Below, in pieces: positions 45,702-54,329 of a stretch of DNA of 64,000 nt (within the stretch, counting starts at the first letter, position 1; each line of letters starts with the position of its first letter). Source of the DNA: Candidatus Tisiphia endosymbiont of Melanophora roralis. Its GTDB lineage: Bacteria; Pseudomonadota; Alphaproteobacteria; Rickettsiales; Rickettsiaceae. Under the pieces are notes generated by a model. That model was not told where the DNA came from, did no database searches, and was given only the letters and a program-made list of their open reading frames with translations. Position numbers and translations under genes: made by a program. The stretch spans positions 1,116,001-1,180,000 of the forward strand of contig NZ_OZ032161.1 of NCBI RefSeq assembly GCF_964026575.1. Direction: 5' to 3'.

Positions 45702-47519
45702 TTAAAGATTTGTTACTTGATATTGTAAATCCATATTTTTACCATAAAAAGCCATGCAGATTTTTAGTATTTGTTTAACATGTTGATGTTCTTTTATTTT
45801 AGTATCATATTTCCTATCAATAATTTGTTGTAGACCAGACCCTGCTATAGTCGTTAAATCTTCTGTATTTTTAGCTATCTTATACTCAATAATAATTGCC
45901 TTATCTCCTTTACCAGCTTTGGGGATCATGATTACATCAGGGCATCCATCACCTGATTCTTGCTCACTTGATATTATATAGCTCGGTGCTAACATGTTAA
46001 CAATCCCTAGCATAAAGCCGCTATAAAATAATTCGGCCTTTTTCTCTCCCACTTGATGAAAACTAGTAGCGTTAAGCAGCAACTCCTGCATTTTGTGTTT
46101 AAACTCCTCTATTCTGCCATCTATTAACAAGCTAATAAATGAGTAGTACCTAGAACTATCAATGTTTATTTGTTTGCTAACCCATTGGAGTACTCTTTTT
46201 TCGTAAATATATTTTACTTCATAATTAGGAATAGATAGTTCATAAATATCCCTTTCTGGCATCTTAGCATGTGGATTTAAATAGCCACTAAATAACAATA
46301 AACTAAACAACCCTTCCGGCTGACCAATGTCCATGAAACTGATATGCTTGGTAATGCTAGAAATGATAGGTTTACCAGCAGCTAATAGCTGAATATCCTG
46401 CTGCATTTCATCTGACAATAAGATATGGTCGATCCAACCAGTTCCTCCACTATCTAGCCAGTAATGATCAAGCTTACCTTCACTTGATAAACACATCATA
46501 ATTGACCAAGGATTATAGATGACTTCTTCCCCAAAATTATAGCCATTATACCAATCCTTAATTTCTGCTGGACTGGTAGTAAGTGGTACTTTAGTTAATA
46601 ACTCATCTACTTCTGTTTGAGTAAATCCATAGCTACTTGCAAATTTTTTATCTAATAAACTATATTCTTTAACATTATTCAAACCGGAGAATAACTCAGC
46701 TTTGGCAATCCGCAAAATTCCTGTAATAACTCCCCGTTCAACTGGTAATTCCTGATCGCCAGTTTCCTTTTTAAAGGTAGATTTCATGATGCCACGAAAA
46801 ATTTCTAACACTTTCTGAAATTCTGCCTCATTAGTACCAAACCATCTGTAAGCACTATTAATGGGCGTATCATATTCGTCAATTAACACCCAAGGCTTTT
46901 TATTATAATGTTTGTACAGCAATCGGCTTAAAATAGCCAAACTATTCTTGATATTGTCTAGAGTTACCTCGCCAAATAAATATTGGTTGAAATCAGCTAT
47001 CTCACTTATTTTAAGTTTGTTACTATCACTTAAATAGCTATGTGCCTGAAACAATTTCCGTAACTGGCTCTTTACCCCCTGTTTGATATCATGATAGCTT
47101 GAACCTTCTACGCTTTTAAAGGTGATGAATATTACGGGAAATTGACCTTGGCGTTTCATTATATTTTCATAAGCCGCTATCTTTAAAGGTTGCAATTTTT
47201 TTACTTCGTCAAACCCCAAATCTACTTCTCCTCCAACAAATAATTTATAATTTACTCGCTCTTCTGGCGGTAAAGGATTACCCCTATTATCTAGCTCTAT
47301 TTCTAGAAAGCATCTGACCATATCCATATTAATACTCTTGCCCCAACGCCTTGGACGAGTAATTAGAGTCACTACACTATTATCCTCTAGCAATTCTTTG
47401 ATCATTAGGCTTTTGTCAACAAATACATCGCTATTTAATAGTAATGTCTTAAAATCATCAGTACCAACAAACATCCTTAGTTGATAATTAATATTATTTT
47501 TGCTCTTTTTTTCTGTCAT
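45702..47519 (-). CDS. AAA-ATPase-like / PD-(D/E)XK nuclease protein
   Basis: A 605-residue two-part protein. The N-terminal AAA-ATPase-like domain (about 10-285) has a Walker A variant TRPRRWGKSINMDM and a Walker B WVLIDEYDTPI. The C-terminal nuclease-fold domain (about 500-580) carries GCPDVIMIP and IIIEYK, matching the PD-(D/E)xK active site (Asp, Glu-x-Lys). The family is common in Rickettsia, Orientia and other endosymbionts; it may act in DNA or defence-related processes, but the function is not established. It starts at ATG 47519. The surrounding gaps are repeat-rich. A similar architecture occurs in plasmid and transposon cargo. Confidence 0.85.
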   Translation of the reverse strand: MTEKKSKNNINYQLRMFVGTDDFKTLLLNSDVFVDKSLMIKELLEDNSVVTLITRPRRWGKSINMDMVRCFLEIELDNRGNPLPPEERVNYKLFVGGEVDLGFDEVKKLQPLKIAAYENIMKRQGQFPVIFITFKSVEGSSYHDIKQGVKSQLRKLFQAHSYLSDSNKLKISEIADFNQYLFGEVTLDNIKNSLAILSRLLYKHYNKKPWVLIDEYDTPINSAYRWFGTNEAEFQKVLEIFRGIMKSTFKKETGDQELPVERGVITGILRIAKAELFSGLNNVKEYSLLDKKFASSYGFTQTEVDELLTKVPLTTSPAEIKDWYNGYNFGEEVIYNPWSIMMCLSSEGKLDHYWLDSGGTGWIDHILLSDEMQQDIQLLAAGKPIISSITKHISFMDIGQPEGLFSLLLFSGYLNPHAKMPERDIYELSIPNYEVKYIYEKRVLQWVSKQINIDSSRYYSFISLLIDGRIEEFKHKMQELLLNATSFHQVGEKKAELFYSGFMLGIVNMLAPSYIISSEQESGDGCPDVIMIPKAGKGDKAIIIEYKIAKNTEDLTTIAGSGLQQIIDRKYDTKIKEHQHVKQILKICMAFYGKNMDLQYQVTNL

Positions 47520-47707
47520 TGTTTTTACTATTTTTTACTAACTATAATATCATTATACACCTGTTTTATTATCCACTAATAGATTATTAGTAAAATTTTT
47601 GCTAATAATACTATTTTTTATCAATATTGAAGTCAAACCTTAACTTCCTTAACTTTTGTATTCTGGTCGAAATTAATTATATATGCCTCTTCTACACCTA
47701 ATAAGTT

Positions 47708-47794
47708 AAAATGCACTCGCGTCAGCCGCTTCAAGAGTGCATTTTTCCTTATAACAAAGCCAGTTCGATATAAGAATTATTAATTCTTATATCG
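47708..47794. repeat. Partial compound hairpin element (inverted H2-H1)
   Basis: Hairpin AAAATGCACTC / GAGTGCATTTTT with loop AGCCGCTTCAA (47708-47746), then CGATATAAGAATTA with its complement (47766-47794). It has the same order as the right half of the 60.6-kb copy. The rest of the 47520-47921 gap is AT-rich, likely holding the promoters of the two divergent genes. Confidence 0.8.
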
Positions 47795-47921
47795 AGATTT
47801 AGGTTATTTACAGTTGCGACTTTTAAATTACCATGAGGCAAGAGCATACTAAAAAAGTATTAGGGGAATTGCACAGTTGCCAATATAATTAGATTTACGC
47901 TAATAATTTATACAAGGATCA

Positions 47922-49193
47922 ATGACTATTTTTTTGACAATCATTATTGTTCTAATGATAGGATGTGCCGCACTGCTTTCAGCTACTGAAACAGCCATCA
48001 CCGCGTCTTCTCCAGGGAAAATACAAAAATTTAAGGCAAAAGGTGTTAAACGTAACACTGTATTACAAGTTCTAAAGAATAAAGAAAAAGTAATTGGCAC
48101 ATTATTGATTGGTAATACTCTGCTTAATACTGTTTGCACTACCATTGCTACCAGTATATTTATCGACTGGCTAGGTGATGGCGGCACTGTCGCAGCTTCA
48201 GCAGTTATGGCTTTCGTGATAATTGTTTTCGGCGAAATAATACCTAAAGCTATTGCTGTAGCAAAAGCAGAACAGTTAGCATTATTCACTTCTCCAGCAA
48301 TTATATTTTTCCTAAAGCTTTTGAAACCAATTAATTCTATTTTTGAAGTTATAGTTAAGCTGTTCTGTTTTATTTTCCGTATTAATCTACAACAAAATAT
48401 CTCGGGAACAGAAGAAGTCAGAGGAGTTATTGAACATTATCATCAAGAAGGTAATGTTTATAAATCTGACCGTGACATGTTAGGGGGTATATTAGATATT
48501 AGGAAAATGACAGTATCTGAAATTATGATACATAGAAGTAACATAGTAGCCATTAATGTAGATTTGCCTAAAGAGGAGATAGTGAAGCGAGCATTATTAT
48601 CCAGCCCCCATACAAGAATACCATTATGGAAGGATACTCAGGACAATATAATTGGCGTACTGCACATGAGAGATCTACTCCGGGCTCTTTATGAAAAGAA
48701 TAACGATGCAAAAAAAATTAATATCAAAGAATTAGTAAATCAGCCTTGGTTCATACCTGACAATGCCTTGGTAACTCATCAACTTCATGCTTTTAGGGAA
48801 AGAAAGAGCCATTTTGCCTGTGTTGTTGACGAATATGGTGATCTACAAGGTATTATTACTCTAGAAGATATTCTAGAAGAGATTGTTGGTCCTATTATCG
48901 ATGAGCATGATTATCCTATTAACACAATTGTAAAAAAATCTGATGTGGAGTTTATTATTGATGGATCTGTAACCATAAGAGATGTAAATAGAGAATTAAA
49001 TTGGAGTCTACCTGATGATGACGCAAATACCATAGCTGGCTTAATTATCCATAAACTTGAGCGTATTCCCAATCAAGGAGAATCTATCAAGATATTTAAT
49101 TTAAGTATCACCATTAACAAAAAAATAGGTAACAGACTTGATAGCATAAAAGTCATTATTCTACCAAATAAAGAATCTGAAAGTGATAAGTAG
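47922..49193 (+). CDS. CNNM/CorC-type membrane protein with CBS domains
   Basis: A 423-residue protein of the HlyC/CorC family, once called hemolysin, now linked to magnesium or cobalt transport. An N-terminal DUF21/CNNM membrane domain (about 1-170) has TETAITASSPGKIQKF and VIVFGEIIPKAIAVAKA. Paired CBS domains (about 190-330) include RSNIVAINVDLPKEEIV, IPLWKDTQDNIIGVLHMRDLL and DEYGDLQGIITLEDILEEIVG. A CorC_HlyC domain ends the protein. It starts at ATG 47922 with AAGGAT upstream. Its end overlaps the ccmF start by 11 bases, so the three downstream genes form an operon. It is distinct from short TlyC, which lacks DUF21. Confidence 0.92.
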   Translation: MTIFLTIIIVLMIGCAALLSATETAITASSPGKIQKFKAKGVKRNTVLQVLKNKEKVIGTLLIGNTLLNTVCTTIATSIFIDWLGDGGTVAASAVMAFVIIVFGEIIPKAIAVAKAEQLALFTSPAIIFFLKLLKPINSIFEVIVKLFCFIFRINLQQNISGTEEVRGVIEHYHQEGNVYKSDRDMLGGILDIRKMTVSEIMIHRSNIVAINVDLPKEEIVKRALLSSPHTRIPLWKDTQDNIIGVLHMRDLLRALYEKNNDAKKINIKELVNQPWFIPDNALVTHQLHAFRERKSHFACVVDEYGDLQGIITLEDILEEIVGPIIDEHDYPINTIVKKSDVEFIIDGSVTIRDVNRELNWSLPDDDANTIAGLIIHKLERIPNQGESIKIFNLSITINKKIGNRLDSIKVIILPNKESESDK

Positions 49194-51156
49194 TCTTGGC
49201 AATTATTTACAAATATCTGCAATCTTATTCAGCATACTAACAGTTGTTAGTTCTTTATATTTATATCGTTCTGCTACTTTTTTTTTCTACCTTAGTTTCC
49301 TGTCAACATTATTATCTTTCTTACTATTAGTATATGGATTTATCATATCAGATTTTTCTGTGCAGAATGTCTTTCTGAATTCTAGTACATTAAAACCTCT
49401 TGGATTTAAAATTGCTGCTAGCTGGGCAAGCCATGAAGGTTCTATACTGCTGTGGCTATGTTTGTTGCAGATTATAGGTTTTATTTACATCGCTCTATTC
49501 AATAGCCGTCCAACTCAAGTATATCACATAATTATACTAGCACTAATACAAATATTATTTGGTAGTTTTATTTATTTTACCTCTAACCCATTTGACAGCC
49601 TATCATTCCGTCCCGCCCAAGGTCTTGGTTTAAACCCTATGCTGCAAGATATTGCACTAATAATACATCCACCTATATTATATTTAGGTTACGTCTGTTA
49701 CGTCGTACCTTTCACATCTGCTTGCGTAATCCTACTTACGTCTAGTTTAGACTTTGTTAATCTCAGAGCAATTAAAATATTTACCAATTTAGGAATGCTA
49801 TTTTCAACCTTAGGAATAGCCTTAGGATCATGGTGGGCTTATAGAGAACTTGGCTGGGGAGGGTTTTGGTTTTTTGATCCAGTAGAGAATATTTCCCTGT
49901 TCCCATGGCTATCTGCTATTGCTCTACATCATTCAGTCTTGGTAACGATAAAATCTGGACAAATGAAGAATTGGACTATAACCTTATCAATCATCACTTT
50001 CTTACTTGTAGTATTTGGTACGTTTTTGGTACGTTCAAGCGTAATCACCTCAATTCACTCTTTTGCATCATCACCTAAGCGAGCAATCTACATGCTAGCA
50101 ATATTTGCTATCCTCGCTACATCAAGTTTAGTTTTACTCATTCTAAAAGGTCAAAATATCGGTATCCTTCTTCCGACAAAATTAGACAAACCTAGACTTA
50201 TTATTTGGGGTAGTAGCTTTTTCTTAATAGCCTTAGTAGTATTACTATGTGCCACCATTTACCCCATAGTTTATTCTTTATTATACCAAGAATCTATTAC
50301 CATTAGCGAAAGATTTTTTATCAATAATTTTATAATCTTTATTATTCCAACGCTTTTACTAGCTGGTATTGCTCAAACAAATAATATAAGAACAAAAAAC
50401 CTACTAGACTTCTTGCATAAATCAAAAAAACTTTCGGGGTTTTTAGGAAAAACGAAGCCAAACACCGCAGCACACATAGACGATTGTTACGGAGCAAGGC
50501 AAGTTTCGAGCGAACAAGAATCACCAACTAGATTGATTTATCCAAGAAGTCTACTTATCCTAGCTTTTTCTTTAGTAATAACTTTTACTAGCTCGTATCA
50601 AATTCAGTATGGTTTTATTTCAGCATGTACCATGACATTTTCTCTTTTTCTAATAATACAAAATTGTTATTACATACTAGCAAAAAGTAATTTTTTTAGA
50701 AAAAAGCTAAAAGCTACTGCCATGATCTTAGGACATCTAGGTTTTGGATTACTTGTTTTTACTATTACTGTTAATTCATTATTACAGAGCGAAGTAGATT
50801 TTATAGGAAAAGTTGGAGACAAGGTAGTATCAGGAAATTTTGAAGTTACGCTCAGAGATATTAGAGTATCATCAGCTCAAAATTATTATCGTCAAATTGC
50901 TGAATTTTGGATTCAGGATAAACAGAATAATATCACTATATTAAAGCCTGAAAATAGATTATATATAATAGAAAAGCAGCTATCGCAAGAAAGTAATATA
51001 TATTCTTATTTAACTTATGATCTTTACGCAGTTCTAAGTAAAATTGATGATGATGTAATTCACGCAAAAATATATTACAAACCAATGATGAGTTTTATTT
51101 GGATATCTATTATGCTTATGGCTGGAGGATTCTTAATCGGATTATTGAAAAAATGA
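49183..51156 (+). CDS. ccmF: Cytochrome c heme lyase CcmF
   Basis: A 657-residue polytopic membrane protein of the cytochrome c maturation (system I) pathway, joining heme to apocytochromes such as the CycM protein at 5465. Key signatures are WASHEGSILLWL and the tryptophan-rich WGGFWFFDPVEN. Residues 409-453 (DFLHKSKKLSGFLGKTKPN to SPTRLIY) do not belong to the family; they are an in-frame palindromic insertion in a loop between helices, matching the block at 22677. The start is GTG 49183, overlapping the preceding CorC-like stop. The phosphatase start overlaps its TGA by four bases (ATGA). Confidence 0.95.
   Translation: MISSLGNYLQISAILFSILTVVSSLYLYRSATFFFYLSFLSTLLSFLLLVYGFIISDFSVQNVFLNSSTLKPLGFKIAASWASHEGSILLWLCLLQIIGFIYIALFNSRPTQVYHIIILALIQILFGSFIYFTSNPFDSLSFRPAQGLGLNPMLQDIALIIHPPILYLGYVCYVVPFTSACVILLTSSLDFVNLRAIKIFTNLGMLFSTLGIALGSWWAYRELGWGGFWFFDPVENISLFPWLSAIALHHSVLVTIKSGQMKNWTITLSIITFLLVVFGTFLVRSSVITSIHSFASSPKRAIYMLAIFAILATSSLVLLILKGQNIGILLPTKLDKPRLIIWGSSFFLIALVVLLCATIYPIVYSLLYQESITISERFFINNFIIFIIPTLLLAGIAQTNNIRTKNLLDFLHKSKKLSGFLGKTKPNTAAHIDDCYGARQVSSEQESPTRLIYPRSLLILAFSLVITFTSSYQIQYGFISACTMTFSLFLIIQNCYYILAKSNFFRKKLKATAMILGHLGFGLLVFTITVNSLLQSEVDFIGKVGDKVVSGNFEVTLRDIRVSSAQNYYRQIAEFWIQDKQNNITILKPENRLYIIEKQLSQESNIYSYLTYDLYAVLSKIDDDVIHAKIYYKPMMSFIWISIMLMAGGFLIGLLKK
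50407..50541 (+). repeat. In-frame palindromic protein-coding insertion in ccmF
   Basis: A 45-codon block (residues 409-453) containing HKSKKLSGFL, IDDC and SPTRL, homologous at DNA and protein level to 22677-22808. It lies in a loop between membrane helices, so the enzyme can probably tolerate it. Confidence 0.9.
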
Positions 51157-51680
51157 CAGTTTTCTTCTTAATAAGGCATGGTGAAACCGATTGGGCATTA
51201 AACGAAAGGTATAAACTAAAAGGTGCAAGTAGAGATTTACCTTGTTTGACAGAAAATGGCACAAGAGAAGCTAACGAAGTATCTAAAGACCATAGATTAA
51301 AAAAAGCAGAAATAATTTTATCTTCTCCTTATACTAGAGCCCTTCAAACTTCTGCAATTATATCAAAAAATATTAACCTAGATATTATTGTTGAATTTGA
51401 TTTAAGAGAATGGCAACCAGATTTAAATTTTATGATAAAAAATCAATACGAATTAAAAAGTACAATTGAGGATTATGAAAGAAATAATGGGGTATATCCA
51501 GCTGGTATTAGTAAAAGATGGGAATCAAAAGAGTTATTAAGTAATAGAGCAAATAACGTATTAAGAAGGTACTTAGATTATAAATATGTAATAGTTGTAA
51601 CTCATAAACAAGTAATAAAAACTTGGATAAACACTATCAAAATAGATCACTGCTTTATTAATGAGTTAAATATGGTTTAA
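51153..51680 (+). CDS. Histidine phosphatase family protein
   Basis: A 175-residue branch-1 histidine phosphatase (phosphoglycerate mutase-like). Catalytic motif RHGETDWALNERYKLKG at about 9-25, SSPYTRALQTSAII, and a second histidine in VVTHKQVIKTW where family members usually have HGG. It may act on small phosphorylated metabolites; the substrate is unknown. The ATG at 51153 overlaps the ccmF stop by four bases, pointing to translational coupling; an upstream TTG at 51099 lies inside ccmF. The 3' region is AT-rich, without a clear terminator. Confidence 0.88.
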   Translation: MTVFFLIRHGETDWALNERYKLKGASRDLPCLTENGTREANEVSKDHRLKKAEIILSSPYTRALQTSAIISKNINLDIIVEFDLREWQPDLNFMIKNQYELKSTIEDYERNNGVYPAGISKRWESKELLSNRANNVLRRYLDYKYVIVVTHKQVIKTWINTIKIDHCFINELNMV

Positions 51681-51806
51681 GTTAATAAAAGAAGTGTTGC
51701 TAACTTTCATAGCAACTTTGAGAAAATAAATCAATTTATGGTTCAATTATTATTGACTATTTAATATATTTAGTATATGATTGATTTGGAATAAAAAAGC
51801 AGTTTT

Positions 51807-52697
51807 ATGAAAACTACCTTACCTGAGCGCTCACTAGTGATTAAAGAAAAGCTAGATAATATTGTTAAAGAAATCCTATATGTAGGCAAATCAAAAATAG
51901 CGATGATTATCTTATTTGGCTCTTATGCTAGAGGAGATTGGGTAGAGGATATAGAGAAGGTAGGGGATATTAGTTATTATAAGTATCAAAGTGATTTTGA
52001 TCTTTTGTTGATTTTAAAGAACGGAGAATATGCTGGCTATCCAGCTATAAACCTACAACATAAGATAGAGAACAGGCTAAGTAAAAAATTCTCATTAGAT
52101 GAAAAACCACCAATTACTCTGATACTTGAACCTATTAGGTTGGTAAATAGGCAACTGGAAAAAGGTCAGTATTTCTTTAGTGATATCAAGAAAGAGGGAA
52201 TTCTTTTATATGATAGTAGTGAATTTATACTGTCTGAAGCTAAGGAACTATCATGGCAGGAACGCAGACCAATAGCTGAGAAAGATTTTAAATATTGGTT
52301 TAGGAAAGGTATAGAATGCATAATTGACGTCCATAATATCTTACAAAGAAATAATTTTAATAAGTGTGCTTTTGAACTCCATCAAGCTACAGAGAGCTTT
52401 TATAATGCTATCCTGTTAGTTTTTACTGGTTACAAGACCAAGTCACATGATATACTAGGACTTGGCGATAGAGCTAGAAGTCATCATTACGATCTCTATA
52501 AGATATTTCCACATGAGACTCCTGAGCAAGAAGAGTACTTTACGTTACTGCGAAATGCTTATGTTGATGCAAGATATGATCAAGATTATACAATTAGTAA
52601 AGAACAATTACTTTACCTTATTAACCGGGTAGAGGAATTAAAGATAGTGACTGAAAAGATATGTCTAGAAAGGATTAATAAAGAAGAATTAATGTGA
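51807..52697 (+). CDS. Nucleotidyltransferase-HEPN fusion protein
   Basis: A 296-residue fusion. The N-terminal minimal nucleotidyltransferase has GSYARG (38-43) and SDFDLLLIL (62-70), the G-S and D-x-D catalytic signature. The C-terminal HEPN domain (about 150-290) is helical with FELHQATESFYNAILL and LRNAYVDARYD; the expected R-x4-6-H is replaced by a form with R-x6-R-Y. In separate-gene systems, the MNT antitoxin AMPylates the HEPN RNase toxin. A single-chain version would be self-regulating or simply a nucleotidyltransferase. It starts at ATG 51807. No partner gene is adjacent, and repeat elements follow. Confidence 0.82.
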   Translation: MKTTLPERSLVIKEKLDNIVKEILYVGKSKIAMIILFGSYARGDWVEDIEKVGDISYYKYQSDFDLLLILKNGEYAGYPAINLQHKIENRLSKKFSLDEKPPITLILEPIRLVNRQLEKGQYFFSDIKKEGILLYDSSEFILSEAKELSWQERRPIAEKDFKYWFRKGIECIIDVHNILQRNNFNKCAFELHQATESFYNAILLVFTGYKTKSHDILGLGDRARSHHYDLYKIFPHETPEQEEYFTLLRNAYVDARYDQDYTISKEQLLYLINRVEELKIVTEKICLERINKEELM

Positions 52698-52751
52698 TTA
52701 TTTTTCCTGAGGTATTTTTTCAATAAAAACTTTATCAAATTAGGAATATAT

Positions 52752-52905
52752 CATAGTACCATACATTTTTCTATAATCGTCATAGCAAGGCTCTTTAGAT
52801 GCCGTGGCGATCCAAGTAAACAGCGAAGCTGTTTTTTTAGAGTAACGCTTCGTGTATCCTAGATTGCTGCGTCGCCGCTTTTCCGCGACTCCTCGCAATG
52901 ACGCT
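52752..52905. repeat. CGTCATAGCAAGG...GCAATGACG element, in gap 52698-53124
   Basis: Nearly identical to 13889-14020 including the leading ATCATAGTACC and TTTTTCTATAAT, but the right end reads GCAATGACG instead of CTAATAGACG. From 52930 to 53090 lies a separate palindrome-like stretch starting ATATACTCAAATGATCC and ending near AAAAATATACTC. Confidence 0.8.
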
Positions 52906-53124
52906 CGGAAGACCTCTTAACAACAGTGGCATAAAAAATATACTATGGGAATATATACTCAAATGATCCTACGAATTGGATTTGAAAATGAATGGTGAGC
53001 AAGCGTTATAGTATGTGAACATGCGAATCCATGATATTTTCAAAAAACAATTCTTCAAAGCAGAAAAATATACTCTCATTTGCTAAATAAATAGAATGTA
53101 AGCATAGTAATTGAGGTTAAAATA

Positions 53125-53889
53125 ATGGAACTTTTTAATTTAACAGGCAAGACAGCTTTAATTACAGGAGCTAGTAGTGGTCTTGGAGAACAATTCGCAC
53201 GCCTTCTTTCTAGCCAAGGGGTACGAGTCATATTAGCTAGTAGAAGACTAGATAAACTGCAAACTTTATCCTCTGAGCTTAACAATGCTGTTGCCTTGGA
53301 AATGGATGTAGCAGATAAAACCTCTGTTCAAAGAGCCTTTGATAGACTGGAGCAACAAAGAGAACTCATAAATATTTGTATTAATAATGCCGGAATTGCA
53401 AAACTCACACCAATCTTTGAGTTAGATGAACTGGATGACTTCGAGTCTGTCATAAAAACTAATGTAGTGGGAGTTTGGTACGTTAGCAAAATGGTTGCCA
53501 ATCATATGAAAAACCATGAAATCCACGGAACTATTATCAATATTGCTAGTGTCAATGGAGAAAATCGTTTACGTGAAAATATCGCTGGCTACTGTGCCTC
53601 TAAAGCATCTGTGATTCAAATGACAAAGGCATTAGTAGGAGAGCTGGCAACTGCACATATTCGAATTAATTGTATTATACCTGGCATATTTCATACACCG
53701 CTTACAGATTACAAATTAAGTACAGAGAAACAACGTAAAGAATTAGAAGAACTTATACCACTACATTTTGTAGCAGAACCTACTGACCTTGATGGTGCAA
53801 TTTTATACCTTGCCTCAAACAAAGCATCTAGGTATGTCACAGGTTCATGTATTACTGTTGATGGTGGTGTTTCGTGGGGAGGCAAATAA
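53125..53889 (+). CDS. Short-chain dehydrogenase/reductase
   Basis: A 254-residue NAD(P)-dependent Rossmann enzyme. The cofactor loop TGASSGLGEQ is at about 14-23, NNAG at about 92, the catalytic serine in IASVNG and Tyr-x-x-x-Lys in YCASKAS (about 156-160). It has a normal length and a C-terminal PGIFHTPLTDYK and VTGSCITVDGGVSWGG typical of FabG-like or glucose-dehydrogenase-type SDRs. Its substrate is unclear, possibly an acyl or sugar alcohol. It starts at ATG 53125. A perfect 15-bp palindrome just after the stop could terminate it. It is less obviously part of a pathway than its neighbours. Confidence 0.93.
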   Translation: MELFNLTGKTALITGASSGLGEQFARLLSSQGVRVILASRRLDKLQTLSSELNNAVALEMDVADKTSVQRAFDRLEQQRELINICINNAGIAKLTPIFELDELDDFESVIKTNVVGVWYVSKMVANHMKNHEIHGTIINIASVNGENRLRENIAGYCASKASVIQMTKALVGELATAHIRINCIIPGIFHTPLTDYKLSTEKQRKELEELIPLHFVAEPTDLDGAILYLASNKASRYVTGSCITVDGGVSWGGK

Positions 53890-53899
53890 CTCCACTTAC

Positions 53900-53929
53900 G
53901 TCAATTAAGAATAATTATTCTTAATTGAC
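53900..53929. terminator. Perfect palindrome after the SDR gene
   Basis: GTCAATTAAGAATAA is immediately followed by its exact complement, a 15-bp stem with no loop, 11 bases after the stop. It is similar in form to the AATTCGGGATAAG hairpins. It may act as a terminator, though no T-run follows. Confidence 0.45.
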
Positions 53930-53955
53930 TAAGCAGAATTTTAAGAATCTACGAT

Positions 53956-54085
53956 TATATACTCAATGAAAATCAAGAATTGCTAGGAATTACCAAGTCA
54001 AGGTGCTAGGCGTACATTTAGTACGTGACTACCTACGATCCCTGAAGACGACAACGCAATTCTTGATTTTCATCGAGTATATAGC
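53956..54085. repeat. ATATACTC...GAGTATAT palindromic element, in gap 53890-54329
   Basis: Starts ATATACTCAATGAAAATCAAG and ends TTGATTTTCATCGAGTATAT, with a central GCTAGGCGTACATTTAGTAC. It is the parent form of the insertion at 60753-60905. Beyond it, 54086-54300 carries a truncated AGCTGCTCGACTTTGC unit and TAGCTCTTCTTGAAGCTC end pieces. Confidence 0.8.
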
Positions 54086-54329
54086 TGCTCGACTTTGCTA
54101 CTGCCTAGCCTGAATATTGCATGATGACAGCAATTTTCTGTCGTGTAGACCTTATACTAAAAGACATGTAGGTCGATTATCTAAAAATACACTTTGTAAA
54201 TTTATATTTTTTATAAAATTACTGTACTTCCTGATATTATCAATACTTTGTGGGTATTATGATAATTGATTGTACAATATTCAGGCTAGCTCTTCTTGAA
54301 GCTCTACCTGAGTATATAACTAGTATAGT

